Shown: in pieces, positions 17,591 through 26,070 of the stretch | How the letters are laid out: the number at the start of each line of letters is the position of its first letter | How positions within the stretch are numbered: position 1 is the stretch's first letter | Assembly (NCBI GenBank): GCA_018268075.1 | Contig: JAFDXH010000105.1 | Coordinates: 1-32,327, forward strand | Reading direction: 5' to 3' | Origin: Bacteroidota bacterium | GTDB taxonomy: Bacteria > Bacteroidota > Bacteroidia > Chitinophagales > Chitinophagaceae | Length of the DNA: 32,327 bases | The notes under the pieces: model-generated | Told to the model about the DNA's origin: nothing | The model's input: the letters and a program-made list of their open reading frames with translations, nothing else | Databases searched by the model: none | Program-made: the position numbers and the translations under genes

Positions 17591-17619
17591 TTTCCTAACC
17601 TCATTTTCCCCTATTTTTG
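17591..17619 (+). promoter_or_regulatory. Possible promoter for fbp
   Basis: TATTTTTG at 17612-17619 fits the -7 pattern TAnnTTTG. TTTC at 17591-17594 is an imperfect -33 element with 17-bp spacing. It lies 25 bp before the ATG at 17644. This is a visual match only. Confidence 0.4.
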
Positions 17620-17643
17620 TTTAGCTTTTTTTAAAATATTTAT

Positions 17644-18669
17644 ATGGCAAATGTAAACAGGGAAATATTAACACTTGATGAATTTACGATTCGGGAGATG
17701 CGGGCCTTTCCTCAGGCTACCGGAGAATTAGCAAGCCTGCTCAGGGATATAGGTCTGGCAGCCAAGAGGGTAAATGTAGAAGTAAACAAGGCTGGATTGG
17801 TGGATATATTGGGAGATACGGGCGAAATAAATGTGCAGGGAGAGGAAGTAAAAAAAATGGATGAATATGCGAACAATCAGCTTACAGGCGTATTGCGGCA
17901 TGGGATCAGTTGTGCCGGTATTGCAAGCGAAGAGTTGGATGACTTTGTAGTGTTTGAGGATGAGATAAGTAAAAACTCGAAGTACGTTTGTATGTACGAC
18001 CCTTTAGATGGTAGCAGCAATATTGATGTAAACGTATCCATAGGCACTATTTTTAGTGTGTACAGGCGCAAAACAGAGAGGGGTACTTGTGTTACCCAAG
18101 AAGATTTTTTGCAAGCTGGAAGCCGCCAGGTGGCTGCCGGGTACATCATTTACGGGTCTTCCACCATTCTTGTATATGCCACCAAAAGGGGCGTCAATGG
18201 GTTTACACTTGATCCGGCCATTGGTGAATTTTGCCTTAGCCATCCAGATATTAAATGCCCGCCTGATGGTAAAATTTATTCTGTTAATCATGGCAACTTT
18301 TTTGGTTACAGTACTCAGGTGAAGAAATATATTGACCTTTGCCAGCATAAAGAGAAATCTAACGGTGGGCCATATACGCAAAGATATATTGGAAGTATGG
18401 TTAGCGATGTACATCGCAATTTGTTGAAGGGGGGCATTTTTATGTACCCCGGTACCATAGATAAGCCACAGGGAAAGTTGCGCTTGCTTTACGAGTGTAA
18501 TCCTTTTGCTTTTATAGTTGAAAGAGCTGGTGGCACAGCTACCGACGGTAAAATGCGCATCTTAGAAAAAGAACCCCAAACCCTGCATGAAAGAACACCA
18601 TTTTTTATTGGCAGTAAAAATATGATGCAAGAATTAGAGCAATATTTAAAAGAGACAATCAAAGGATAA
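17644..18669 (+). CDS. fbp: Class I fructose-1,6-bisphosphatase
   Basis: This 341-residue gluconeogenic enzyme hydrolyses fructose-1,6-bisphosphate to fructose-6-phosphate. The metal site is clear: EEL at residues 96-98 and YDPLDGSSNIDVN with Asp119 and Asp122. Other class I motifs are GYIIYGSSTILVYATKRGVN (substrate region), YIGSMVSDVHRNLLKGGIFMYP and GKLRLLYECNPFAFIVERAGG, the last two forming the sugar-phosphate site. Length and motif order match the bacterial family. It begins a co-directional run; the ABC ATPase gene starts 6 bp after its stop, so they are probably co-transcribed, although no functional link is evident. Confidence 0.97.
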   Translation: MANVNREILTLDEFTIREMRAFPQATGELASLLRDIGLAAKRVNVEVNKAGLVDILGDTGEINVQGEEVKKMDEYANNQLTGVLRHGISCAGIASEELDDFVVFEDEISKNSKYVCMYDPLDGSSNIDVNVSIGTIFSVYRRKTERGTCVTQEDFLQAGSRQVAAGYIIYGSSTILVYATKRGVNGFTLDPAIGEFCLSHPDIKCPPDGKIYSVNHGNFFGYSTQVKKYIDLCQHKEKSNGGPYTQRYIGSMVSDVHRNLLKGGIFMYPGTIDKPQGKLRLLYECNPFAFIVERAGGTATDGKMRILEKEPQTLHERTPFFIGSKNMMQELEQYLKETIKG

Positions 18670-18675
18670 TCATTC

Positions 18676-19434
18676 ATGGAAACAATTATTTCAGTAAAAG
18701 ACCTGGTAAAAAATTATGGTAAATTTGAAGCAGTAAAGGGAATTTCGTTTGATGTATTTAAAGGAGAAATTTTTGGCCTACTTGGGCCTAATGGTGCCGG
18801 CAAATCCACAACCCTGGAAATAATAGAAACGCTGCGCAATAAAACATCCGGGAAAATAATGGTGGATGGCCTTGACCTTGATACACAGGTAAATAAAATA
18901 AAACAAATAATAGGAGTTCAGCTTCAAACCTCAGGGTTTTATCCTGGGTTAAACTTGCTTGAGTTGATACAATTATTTTCAGGGCTTTATAATACAAAGG
19001 TGGATGCTTTAGAATTGTTAGACACGGTGAACCTGAGAGAAAAAGCCAAAAATAAATATAAGGAAATGAGTGGCGGGCAAAAACAGCGTTTTTCTATTGC
19101 CACTACTCTCATCAATCAACCTAAAATAATATTTTTAGATGAGCCTACCACAGGCCTCGACCCACAAGCACGGCGCAGCCTTTGGGAATTAATCAGGAAT
19201 ATCCGGCAAAAAGGTACTACTGTGATTATTACTACACATTATATGGATGAAGCAGAATACCTCTGTGATCGTGTGGCCATTATGGACGAAGGAAAAATAT
19301 TGGCCTTGCAAACCCCGGATGTGTTAATTGATGAGTTAGTTGCCACCGGATTTGAAAGGCCCAAACATACCAAAGCCGCCAATCTTGAAGATGTATTTAT
19401 TAACTTAACCGGAAAGGAATTCAGGGAGGATTAA
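18676..19434 (+). CDS. ABC transporter ATP-binding protein (ABC-2/DrrA-like), no permease nearby
   Basis: This 252-residue nucleotide-binding subunit has Walker A GPNGAGKST at 37-45, signature SGGQKQR from about 132, Walker B IIFLDEP with the catalytic Glu156, D-loop GLDPQARR and H-loop His188 in ITTHYMDEAEYLCDR. Sequence style resembles ATPases of ABC-2 exporters (EIFGLLGPNGAGKSTTLEII; LEDVFINLTG at the C-terminus). No membrane subunit is encoded next to it: the upstream neighbour is fbp and the downstream neighbour is an FKBP isomerase. The partner permease must be elsewhere, so the substrate is unknown. Confidence 0.93.
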   Translation: METIISVKDLVKNYGKFEAVKGISFDVFKGEIFGLLGPNGAGKSTTLEIIETLRNKTSGKIMVDGLDLDTQVNKIKQIIGVQLQTSGFYPGLNLLELIQLFSGLYNTKVDALELLDTVNLREKAKNKYKEMSGGQKQRFSIATTLINQPKIIFLDEPTTGLDPQARRSLWELIRNIRQKGTTVIITTHYMDEAEYLCDRVAIMDEGKILALQTPDVLIDELVATGFERPKHTKAANLEDVFINLTGKEFRED

Positions 19435-19482
19435 AGTATATTGCGCCCATCATTTTGATAATCTAAAAACACTTTTTAAAAA

Positions 19483-20196
19483 ATGAAATATCTTTTTATT
19501 GTGATTGCTTCTTTCTGTATTAGCAGCACATTTGCCCAAGCAAAAAAATCGGTAAATAAAAAAACCGTAAGCCATGTTGCCAATTTGCCGGTGACAAAAT
19601 TGTCGTCCATTGATAGTTTGAGCTACAGCATAGGCGTACAGGTAGCTGAGTTTTACAAAAATCAAGGCATAGACAAAATCAATACTGCTATGATCAAAAA
19701 GGCCTACGATGATGTGTATGCCAATAAATCATTAATCATTCAGCCGGAACAATGCAATTCCATTATTCAGGTAAAGATGCAGGAAGGCATATCTGCAAAA
19801 TCAACTGCTGAAAAAGAAAAATCTGCCAGATTTTTAGCTGAAAATAAAAAAAGGCCTGGCGTAATTACTTTACCAAGTGGGTTGCAATATGAAGTGATTA
19901 CCAAAGGAACCGGAATTATACCTACTGCAAAAGATACAGTGAAAGCCAACTATGCTGGAACATTAATTGATGGATTTGAGTTTGACAATTCCTATAAACG
20001 TGGAGAGCCATTGGAAATTCCTGTAACCCGTGTTATTCCTGGCTGGACTGAAGCTCTGGAACTAATGCCAGTAGGGAGCAAATGGAAAATATATATTCCA
20101 TCTAACCTTGGATATGGCGATAGGGGAGCAGGGCAAATTCCCGGAGGCGCGGCCTTAATATTCACGCTTGAGCTTCTTGATATAGTACATCATTAA
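19483..20196 (+). CDS. Exported FKBP-type peptidyl-prolyl cis-trans isomerase (Mip-like)
   Basis: This 237-residue protein has a signal peptide (about 1-19, ending TFAQ). The N-terminal helical dimerisation domain (SYSIGVQVAEFYKNQGID, then IQPEQCNSIIQVKM) resembles FKBP_N of Mip/FkpA. The C-terminal FKBP fold spans about 125-235: GLQYEVITKGTG, VKANYAGTLIDGFEFDNSY, VIPGWTEALELMPVGSKWKI, YGDRGAGQIPGGAALIF. The active-site aromatic residues and the VIPGW loop are retained. It should catalyse proline isomerisation during folding of envelope proteins. It starts 48 bp after the ABC ATPase and ends 8 bp before the YfiT-like gene. Confidence 0.93.
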   Translation: MKYLFIVIASFCISSTFAQAKKSVNKKTVSHVANLPVTKLSSIDSLSYSIGVQVAEFYKNQGIDKINTAMIKKAYDDVYANKSLIIQPEQCNSIIQVKMQEGISAKSTAEKEKSARFLAENKKRPGVITLPSGLQYEVITKGTGIIPTAKDTVKANYAGTLIDGFEFDNSYKRGEPLEIPVTRVIPGWTEALELMPVGSKWKIYIPSNLGYGDRGAGQIPGGAALIFTLELLDIVHH

Positions 20197-20204
20197 TATT
20201 TTTT

Positions 20205-20750
20205 ATGGAGACTGATGAATTTCTGAGGTATCCAATCGGAGGTGATCAATCCTCTTTACACAATAAAGCATATTTTACTGCAGAAAAAAAGTCGGAGCTT
20301 TTGTGGGAATTAAAAATGCTGCCTGCAGAGCTTGAGTATGCGCTGCTCAATCTGGATGCAAATCAATTAGCTACGCCCTATCGGCCGGGAGGCTGGTCGG
20401 TAAATCAATTAGTACACCATGTAGCCGATAGTCACATGCAGGCATACACGAGGTTTAAACTGGGGTTTACCGAACATAACCCGGAGATAAAACCTTATGA
20501 TCAGGATGCATGGGCATCTTTATCCGATAATCAATTGCCGGTAAATTTTTCACTTACCTTGTTGCACGCACTGCATGCACGTTGGTGGTTTTTTGCAGAT
20601 AAGTTTACGGAGGTAGATTGGGAGAAAACTATTTTTCATCCGGAGAAACAACGCAGTATTCCTTTAAGAGAATTGCTGGACACTTATGTGTGGCATGGCA
20701 AGCATCATACAGCACAGATCACTCAATTGAGAAAAAGAAATAAATGGTAA
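20205..20750 (+). CDS. YfiT/BstA-like DinB-superfamily metal-binding protein
   Basis: This 181-residue four-helix-bundle protein starts with RYPIGG, as in Bacillus YfiT. The metal ligands fit the DinB/YfiT pattern: His71 or His72 in QLVHHVADSHMQAY, and His164 and His168 in YVWHGKHHTAQI. The Bacillus homologue was first called a putative metal-dependent hydrolase and later a bacillithiol S-transferase. Transferase activity with a low-molecular-weight thiol is therefore possible, but the thiol in this organism is not known from sequence. It is packed between the FKBP gene (8 bp) and the NUDIX gene (3 bp). Confidence 0.87.
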   Translation: METDEFLRYPIGGDQSSLHNKAYFTAEKKSELLWELKMLPAELEYALLNLDANQLATPYRPGGWSVNQLVHHVADSHMQAYTRFKLGFTEHNPEIKPYDQDAWASLSDNQLPVNFSLTLLHALHARWWFFADKFTEVDWEKTIFHPEKQRSIPLRELLDTYVWHGKHHTAQITQLRKRNKW

Positions 20751-20753
20751 ATT

Positions 20754-21299
20754 ATGTCAATGAAATGGAATGTATTGTCTTCAGAATATTTAAGTGAGCA
20801 TCCCTATTTTACTGCTCGCAAAGATAAATGTGAAACACCTGAGGGAGAAATTATTCAGGAATATTTTGTAGTAGAACTTCCTATGTCTGTATGCGCAGTA
20901 GCATTGGCCGAAAGTGGAGAAGTGCTGATGGTAAAGCAATACAGGCACCCTATTGAAGAAACGATTTTGGAGCTACCCGGTGGCTTTGTGGATAAAGGAG
21001 AAACGCCTGATACTGCAATAAAGAGAGAGCTAAGTGAGGAGACAGGCTATACTTTTTCTGATATAAAATTCCTTGCTAAAACGGCAGCGAATCCTGGAGT
21101 TTTAAACAATTTCACTTGTTTTTATCTTGCTACAGGAGGTAAAAAAACAACCAAACAAAAACTGGACTTAAATGAATTTTTGGTAGTTGAAAATATTTCA
21201 ATGCAAGCATTAAAAACGATGCTTCTGGAAAATAAAATTGTGCAGTCGTTGCATGCCAACTGCGCTTTTTATGCACTTAGAGAATTGGGTTTATTATGA
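20754..21299 (+). CDS. NUDIX hydrolase, ADP-ribose pyrophosphatase-like
   Basis: This 181-residue protein has a complete Nudix box at residues 77-99, pattern G-x5-E-x7-REL-x-EE-x-G, preceded by MVKQYRHPIEETILELPGG. That lead-in is typical of ADP-ribose or nucleoside-diphosphate-sugar pyrophosphatases. The expected reaction is hydrolysis of ADP-ribose to AMP and ribose-5-phosphate; the exact substrate is inferred. It starts 3 bp after the previous stop. Its own stop is immediately followed by the last codon of folC on the opposite strand, leaving no intergenic base. Confidence 0.9.
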   Translation: MSMKWNVLSSEYLSEHPYFTARKDKCETPEGEIIQEYFVVELPMSVCAVALAESGEVLMVKQYRHPIEETILELPGGFVDKGETPDTAIKRELSEETGYTFSDIKFLAKTAANPGVLNNFTCFYLATGGKKTTKQKLDLNEFLVVENISMQALKTMLLENKIVQSLHANCAFYALRELGLL

Positions 21300-22601
21300 T
21301 TATTTCTGATGAAATAAATTTTTGTTCACTTCACCTACTACGAATACACTACCACATACAAGAATTAAATCGTTAGGTAAAGCACTATCCCGTGCCTTCT
21401 TTACTGCATCATTTACCTTTAAAAAGGATGCTCCTTGCAGGGAAAAGGCTTCGCCCATTTTTTTTAAATCAATTGATGGCAAGGCGCGAGGCAGTTGGGC
21501 TTGAGTAAAATAGTAGTGCGCTTCTTTAGGTAATTGTGCTATTACTTTTGAGATGTCTTTATCCTTTACCATTCCTATTACGATATGTAATTGATTGTAA
21601 GTACAGTTTTTCAATTGCCGCAATAGCTGATGCATACCATCTTCATTATGCGCTACGTCTAGCGCTACTAAAGGGTTTTGTGATAAAATTTCCCAACGGC
21701 CACCCAAGCTTGTAATCTTTTTTACATTTTCTAAGGCCAGCTTGATCTTACGCTGAGGTAAATGAAAATCCTTCTGAAGAATAGGAATGCATGTAAGAAC
21801 CGTCAATATATTATTTTGTTGATAGGCGCCATTCAGGTCAGATAGATATTTTGTGGTAAGCCCTCTTCTATCTTTAATTATTACTTTCAAATACTGATGT
21901 GAATATTGAGCAGTAACAATTTTTAATTTTTGTTGGGCAAAAAATATAGGTGCCTGCAACTTTGAAGCACGATCTGTAAATACTTTTTTCGTATCCGGTA
22001 AAGATTCGCCTATTATTACAGGTATTTTTTTCTTGATTATTCCTGCTTTTTCATGTGCTATTTTCTTAAGCGTATTTCCTAAAATATCCATGTGGTCCCA
22101 GCCAATATTGGTAATAACGGAAAGGATGGGTGTAATCACATTAGTGCTGTCTAACCGGCCACCAAGGCCGGTTTCAATAATGGCTATCTCTACCTTTTGC
22201 CGGGCAAAATAATCCAGTGCCATACCAAATGTGAGTTCAAAAAATGAGGGGCGAATTTTTTCGGATATTGCTTTTGTTTTTTTTACAAATGCAGATACAG
22301 ATTTTTTATCAATCATTTGCCCGTTTACCTTTATCCTTTCTCTAAAATCTTTAAGATGAGGGCTGGTGTATAGTCCGGTTTTATAGCCACATTGCTGAAA
22401 TATAGCAGCCAGCATGTGGCTCACAGAGCCTTTGCCATTGGTGCCGGCTATGTGGATCATTTTAATTTGCTGCTCGGGATGGCCCAAAAAATTGCAAATA
22501 TCCTCTGTATTTTTAAGGTGAGGCTTAAATGCTTTAGCGCCTATGCGCGTAAACATGGGTAGCGTATTGTAGAGGTATTGTATTGCCTGATGGTAGGTCA
22601 A
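21300..22601 (-). CDS. folC: Bifunctional folylpolyglutamate/dihydrofolate synthase
   Basis: This 433-residue Mur-ligase-type enzyme adds glutamate to dihydropteroate and folates. It has the P-loop GTNGKGS at 53-59 within MIHIAGTNGKGSVSHMLAAI, then TGLYTSPHLKDFRERI, IAIIETGLGGRLDSTNVI and NIGWDHMDILGNTLKKIAHE. The C-terminal domain has LGGRWEI and LDVAHNEDGM. The start is TTG at 22599-22601: an in-frame TAA lies ten codons upstream with no ATG between, and the N-terminal pattern YLYNTLPMF is conserved in Bacteroidota FolC, so the internal Met16 is a less likely start. It converges directly on the NUDIX gene. Confidence 0.93.
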   Translation of the reverse strand: MTYHQAIQYLYNTLPMFTRIGAKAFKPHLKNTEDICNFLGHPEQQIKMIHIAGTNGKGSVSHMLAAIFQQCGYKTGLYTSPHLKDFRERIKVNGQMIDKKSVSAFVKKTKAISEKIRPSFFELTFGMALDYFARQKVEIAIIETGLGGRLDSTNVITPILSVITNIGWDHMDILGNTLKKIAHEKAGIIKKKIPVIIGESLPDTKKVFTDRASKLQAPIFFAQQKLKIVTAQYSHQYLKVIIKDRRGLTTKYLSDLNGAYQQNNILTVLTCIPILQKDFHLPQRKIKLALENVKKITSLGGRWEILSQNPLVALDVAHNEDGMHQLLRQLKNCTYNQLHIVIGMVKDKDISKVIAQLPKEAHYYFTQAQLPRALPSIDLKKMGEAFSLQGASFLKVNDAVKKARDSALPNDLILVCGSVFVVGEVNKNLFHQK

Positions 22602-22789
22602 AGTGAATAGCTTAACTATGGCTGCAATTTACAATTTCCCATTAATAATTAAAATAGGATTGAGGAAGGCGCAAAGTAAATAGTGCTAATCGTATAAAGC
22701 ACAAAGTTTAAAGTTGTAATGCATTCTTAGTAATTAATCATGTTATTTTCACTTTTCACTAAAATTCAAGCATTAACAATTAACTATTC
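22602..22789. other. Intergenic region upstream of folC
   Basis: This is 188 bp of AT-rich sequence between the esterase stop and the folC start. No ORF, tRNA, strong hairpin or convincing promoter match was seen. Confidence 0.5.
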
Positions 22790-24022
22790 TTAATTGCATT
22801 GCGTATTTAAAAATTTGAGTGTGGCCATATTGTAATCGCTGTAAATATGATGATCTGCTACCGCTATATTAACCTGCTCCAACATTGCCTGAGTTTGTAT
22901 TAGGGTTAATGATCCTATAACAGGAAAATGAGTTGGGTTATTTTGTACATCAGATACTAATCTATTAGAGTATCCAATAAAATAATTCTTAGTATCAATG
23001 TAGCCATTTGATTTTAGTTCATTAAAGATTGCGTTGGACAGGGTACTATTAATATCACCTGTTAATGCAAACCGCTCGGAATAAAGTGGACTTCTTTGAT
23101 TGATGAGGTATTTACTGCAAACACCTCGGGCAATTAATGCTTTCGAATCGGCAAGGGCTTCCGCATTGCCTGATGCGCCTATTGAAGGATTGGCGTCATT
23201 GGCTGCCATACAAAATTGGGTAGGGATGGTGGTAGTCTGCAATATAATTGAGCTTCCCTGTGAGCAATATTGTACTCCAGCTTTGAAATTATAAATGGAT
23301 GAAAGTGCCGCAGAAAAAAAGCCGCCATCGCTCATACCGATAGAATATTTGGGTACGTTAGGGTTTGCCATTCCTTTATTGTAAAAATAATTAGTGATAA
23401 TGCGAATATTGGCATAATCAACATTGGCTGTAGTATCATAAGGCAAAAGAGCCCACCTGATAGAGCCATCAGCATTGGCATCTACCCCGGTAGTAGATTC
23501 CTCCGCTTCTGTGATGATTACAGCATATTTATTATAAGTGAGAATTTTTATTAACTGCATCCACTCAAAAGATGCGGCTATATTCGCTGCATTGCCACCA
23601 GTTCCATGCAGCAAATAGACTATTCCTTTATGGCCTGAAGGGAAATTGTAATAAACAGGCTTCAGCCTGTCGCGTCCCATTATTTGTTGGTATTGTAATG
23701 TTACAGGAGTGATATTAGTAACGCTGCCAGATATTGTTACATTTTTATTGGGCATGATAAACCAGGTATGCCATTCATCAGGTGATTGAAGTAGGGTGGC
23801 ATCACCAGTCCAAGTATTAAATATTTGATTAGATGAAAGAGCATTTGAAAAAATATGTACTGTGTCACCTGATTTATATTTTCCACTTCCATAACCTCCA
23901 TTCACTGATACCATAAAACTATCGGTACCTGCAGGTGGTAAAATGGAGTCAGTATTTTTTTGGCAAGAGGTCAATGCAATTAAAATAAAAATACTGCAAA
24001 TTGATGTGATGATATTTTTCAT
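22790..24022 (-). CDS. Secreted alpha/beta-hydrolase (esterase-like) lipoprotein
   Basis: This 410-residue lipoprotein has signal peptide and lipobox ALTSC with Cys20. Residues ~35-102 (SVNGGYGSGKYKSGDTVHIF, FNTWTGDATLL, NVTISGSV) resemble the InlB-B-repeat-type bacterial module. The rest is an alpha/beta hydrolase of the poly(3-hydroxybutyrate) depolymerase/feruloyl esterase sort: YLLHGTGGNAANIA (oxyanion region, about 137-150) and YSIGMSDGGFF with the nucleophile Ser231. A candidate catalytic His is in VADHHIYSDYN near the C-terminus. Substrate is unknown. Intergenic gaps on both sides (398 and 188 bp) suggest a separate transcription unit. Confidence 0.8.
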   Translation of the reverse strand: MKNIITSICSIFILIALTSCQKNTDSILPPAGTDSFMVSVNGGYGSGKYKSGDTVHIFSNALSSNQIFNTWTGDATLLQSPDEWHTWFIMPNKNVTISGSVTNITPVTLQYQQIMGRDRLKPVYYNFPSGHKGIVYLLHGTGGNAANIAASFEWMQLIKILTYNKYAVIITEAEESTTGVDANADGSIRWALLPYDTTANVDYANIRIITNYFYNKGMANPNVPKYSIGMSDGGFFSAALSSIYNFKAGVQYCSQGSSIILQTTTIPTQFCMAANDANPSIGASGNAEALADSKALIARGVCSKYLINQRSPLYSERFALTGDINSTLSNAIFNELKSNGYIDTKNYFIGYSNRLVSDVQNNPTHFPVIGSLTLIQTQAMLEQVNIAVADHHIYSDYNMATLKFLNTQCN

Positions 24023-24420
24023 AAAGTTTGTGAATGGATTCTTTTGATATGGTTTTTACATCAAAGGTTTAATCAGTAAAAATATTTTAATCGGAATGTT
24101 CTTTTCCCCAACGGAAGCAAAATTTAAAAATCAAGAAACGAATTCAAAAGTTGAAAAAGTATAGATTAGGCAATGTATTTGATTGAATATGACAATTAAA
24201 GGAGAAAAATTAACGAGTGGCCCCAACCATCTTTTTTTTTAGGAATATTACACCATGTAGGTTTGGATTAAAATTTTATTCAGATAGGAATAATATTTTC
24301 AAATAGTCTTTAGGGGTCCTTAGTAAATAAAGATGGCATAAGATGATACCTAAGCCTGATAAATAAGCGGGGAAAGTCCAAAAAAATAGCGATGATAAAA
24401 GCGAATGAGTGATAATGAAA
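24023..24420. other. Gene-free region between the esterase and TonB-like genes
   Basis: This is 398 bp of AT-rich sequence. It contains a T10 run near 24231-24240 and no ORF with a believable start. No tRNA, clear terminator hairpin or repeat copy was recognised. It should hold the esterase promoter, but no good TTTG/TAnnTTTG pair was found by eye. Confidence 0.5.
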
Positions 24421-25308
24421 TTAATTTTTCAATACAAAATTAAAAAGAATAGTGCCGCTCTCTTCATCATTTTTGCTGGCAGGAAATTTTAATTGGTTTG
24501 CTTTTTCAATGGCAATATTTCGTAGCAACCTATTAGAAGTAGTAGTTCCTTTAGCAATGCTTGAGCTAGTGACCTTGCCATTGCCATCTACTTTTATATC
24601 TACAAACACTTTTGCATTTTCATTAAAGTCATCAGTCATATCCGGGAAACGGATGATCTTTCGCCCTGAAAGACCACGCACAATACTTACGCCAGATTTG
24701 CCACCCGGGGTATTACCATAAGAATCCGGTTTGCCGGTAGGGCTGCCTGCATCGCCATTTCCATTTTTGTATCCCTGATTTCTGTATCCATTATCTTCGG
24801 TGGCACCATTTCCTCCGGTGCCATTTCCGCCCTTATATAAGGGTACTTTTGGCTTGGGCGGAGCGGGGTTGGGGTTGGGGGCAGGCGATGGGTTTATTGC
24901 TTTAGATGGTCTATTGCTGCTCTCTTTGTTTTCAATTTTCACATGCTCTTTAGGCTTCTCTGTTTTTACTACTGGAGCTGCATTGATATCATTATTTTCG
25001 TCAGCAGGTATATTTTCTGAGGGGGTTTCAGTAGCCTTATGAGCGCTTTGTTTCGCAGCTACACTTTGATTGTCGGGTGCTAAATCACCTTTGACAAGTG
25101 GTTGTACATCACCAAGTCCTTCTTGTTCGTTTCCTAAATTTACTTCTATCAGATCCTGTACTGTAGGCACAGGTGGCACTATAAGTGGCCAGGTGTATAG
25201 TATGGCAAACAGCAGGAACACACCAAAAATGAGCATGGTATATAAAAATGCTTTTTTGTTTTTTTCTGCTTCAAAATGCGAATGTATGGCTGCTTCCAAA
25301 ATATTCAA
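24421..25308 (-). CDS. TonB-like energy transducer / envelope protein
   Basis: This 295-residue protein has a short cytoplasmic N-terminus (IHSHFEAEKNKK) and one membrane segment at about 20-40 (AFLYTMLIFGVFLLFAILY). A Pro/Lys-rich and then Gly/Asn-rich periplasmic linker spans about 45-205 (PAPNPNPAPPKPKVP; GNGTGGNGATEDNG). The C-terminal TonB-like domain spans about 215-295 (RGLSGRKIIRFPDMTDDF, VFVDIKVDGNGKVTSSSI). It would couple proton-motive force to outer-membrane transporters. The start is TTG at 25306-25308: a TAA codon is immediately upstream in frame and the first ATG (residue 25) lies inside the membrane helix. ExbB/ExbD genes are not adjacent. Confidence 0.8.
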   Translation of the reverse strand: MNILEAAIHSHFEAEKNKKAFLYTMLIFGVFLLFAILYTWPLIVPPVPTVQDLIEVNLGNEQEGLGDVQPLVKGDLAPDNQSVAAKQSAHKATETPSENIPADENNDINAAPVVKTEKPKEHVKIENKESSNRPSKAINPSPAPNPNPAPPKPKVPLYKGGNGTGGNGATEDNGYRNQGYKNGNGDAGSPTGKPDSYGNTPGGKSGVSIVRGLSGRKIIRFPDMTDDFNENAKVFVDIKVDGNGKVTSSSIAKGTTTSNRLLRNIAIEKANQLKFPASKNDEESGTILFNFVLKN

Positions 25309-25386
25309 TTAGTATTCAAATTTACTTGAATGATCTAAAATAAAAATAATGTAAATGTTAAAAGAAATTAAAGGGGTTATATAAAT

Positions 25387-26058
25387 CTATTTTTTTTGGC
25401 GTTCGCCAAATAGCAAACTGCCTACCCTTATTAAATTACTGCCTTCATCAATGGCTAATTCATAATCTGCACTCATACCCATACTTATAATAGGCGAGTG
25501 GCCATTGATACTTTTACCAAAATACTTTTTGCTTAAATTATTTAGTTGACAAAATTCATTTTTCACCTGCTCTTTTTCTTTAGTAAACGAGGCCATACCC
25601 ATCAAGCCTTTCACCGTTGCATACTGATATTTTTCTTCATGTATTTTGTCTGTCAGCATTTTTAATTCATTTTCATCCAATCCAAATTTAGTTTCTTCCC
25701 GGGCTATAAATATTTGAAGCAAGCAATCTATAACACGGTTATTTTTTGCACCCTGTTTATTTATTTCTGAAAATAGTTTCTCGCTATCCACACTTTGTAT
25801 CAGTGAAATAAAAGGGGCAATTATTTTTACTTTATTGGTTTGTAGGTGGCCAATAAAATGCCACCGGATATCCTTAGGAAGGGCGTGATATTTTTCTGTT
25901 AATTCCTGCACATAGTTTTCTCCAAAGTCTCGCTGCCCCAGATGGTACAATTCAAGGATATCTTCTATGGGCTTCGTTTTAGATACGGCCACAAGGGTTA
26001 CCATTTTTGCTTTGCAAAAGGCTTTTAGCTCTTGATAAAAATGAAGATTAACAGGCAA
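25387..26058 (-). CDS. YggS-family pyridoxal-phosphate homeostasis protein
   Basis: This 223-residue TIM-barrel PLP-binding protein belongs to the YggS/PLPBP/PROSC family, which balances vitamin B6 and affects amino-acid metabolism. It has the PLP lysine at about Lys27 in LVAVSKTKPIEDIL, and family motifs GQRDFGENYVQELTEKY, IRWHFIGHLQTNKV, SVDSEKLFSEIN and GMSADYELAIDEGSNLIRVG. The start is TTG at 26056-26058: the frame closes at a TAA five codons upstream and no ATG is available before the PLP motif except Met19. It follows the acyl-CoA dehydrogenase by 12 bp and is probably co-transcribed with it. Confidence 0.93.
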   Translation of the reverse strand: MPVNLHFYQELKAFCKAKMVTLVAVSKTKPIEDILELYHLGQRDFGENYVQELTEKYHALPKDIRWHFIGHLQTNKVKIIAPFISLIQSVDSEKLFSEINKQGAKNNRVIDCLLQIFIAREETKFGLDENELKMLTDKIHEEKYQYATVKGLMGMASFTKEKEQVKNEFCQLNNLSKKYFGKSINGHSPIISMGMSADYELAIDEGSNLIRVGSLLFGERQKK

Positions 26059-26070
26059 GGATAAACGAAT

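Noticed and set aside
24023-24420. Hidden small gene or tRNA in the 398-bp gap
   Set aside because: No cloverleaf arms, no conserved TTCGA-type loop and no ORF with a plausible start were seen.
24800-25042. Gly/Phe/Ser-rich plus-strand ORF of 80 residues
   Set aside because: It is the antisense shadow of the Pro/Lys/Gly-rich linker of the TonB-like protein.
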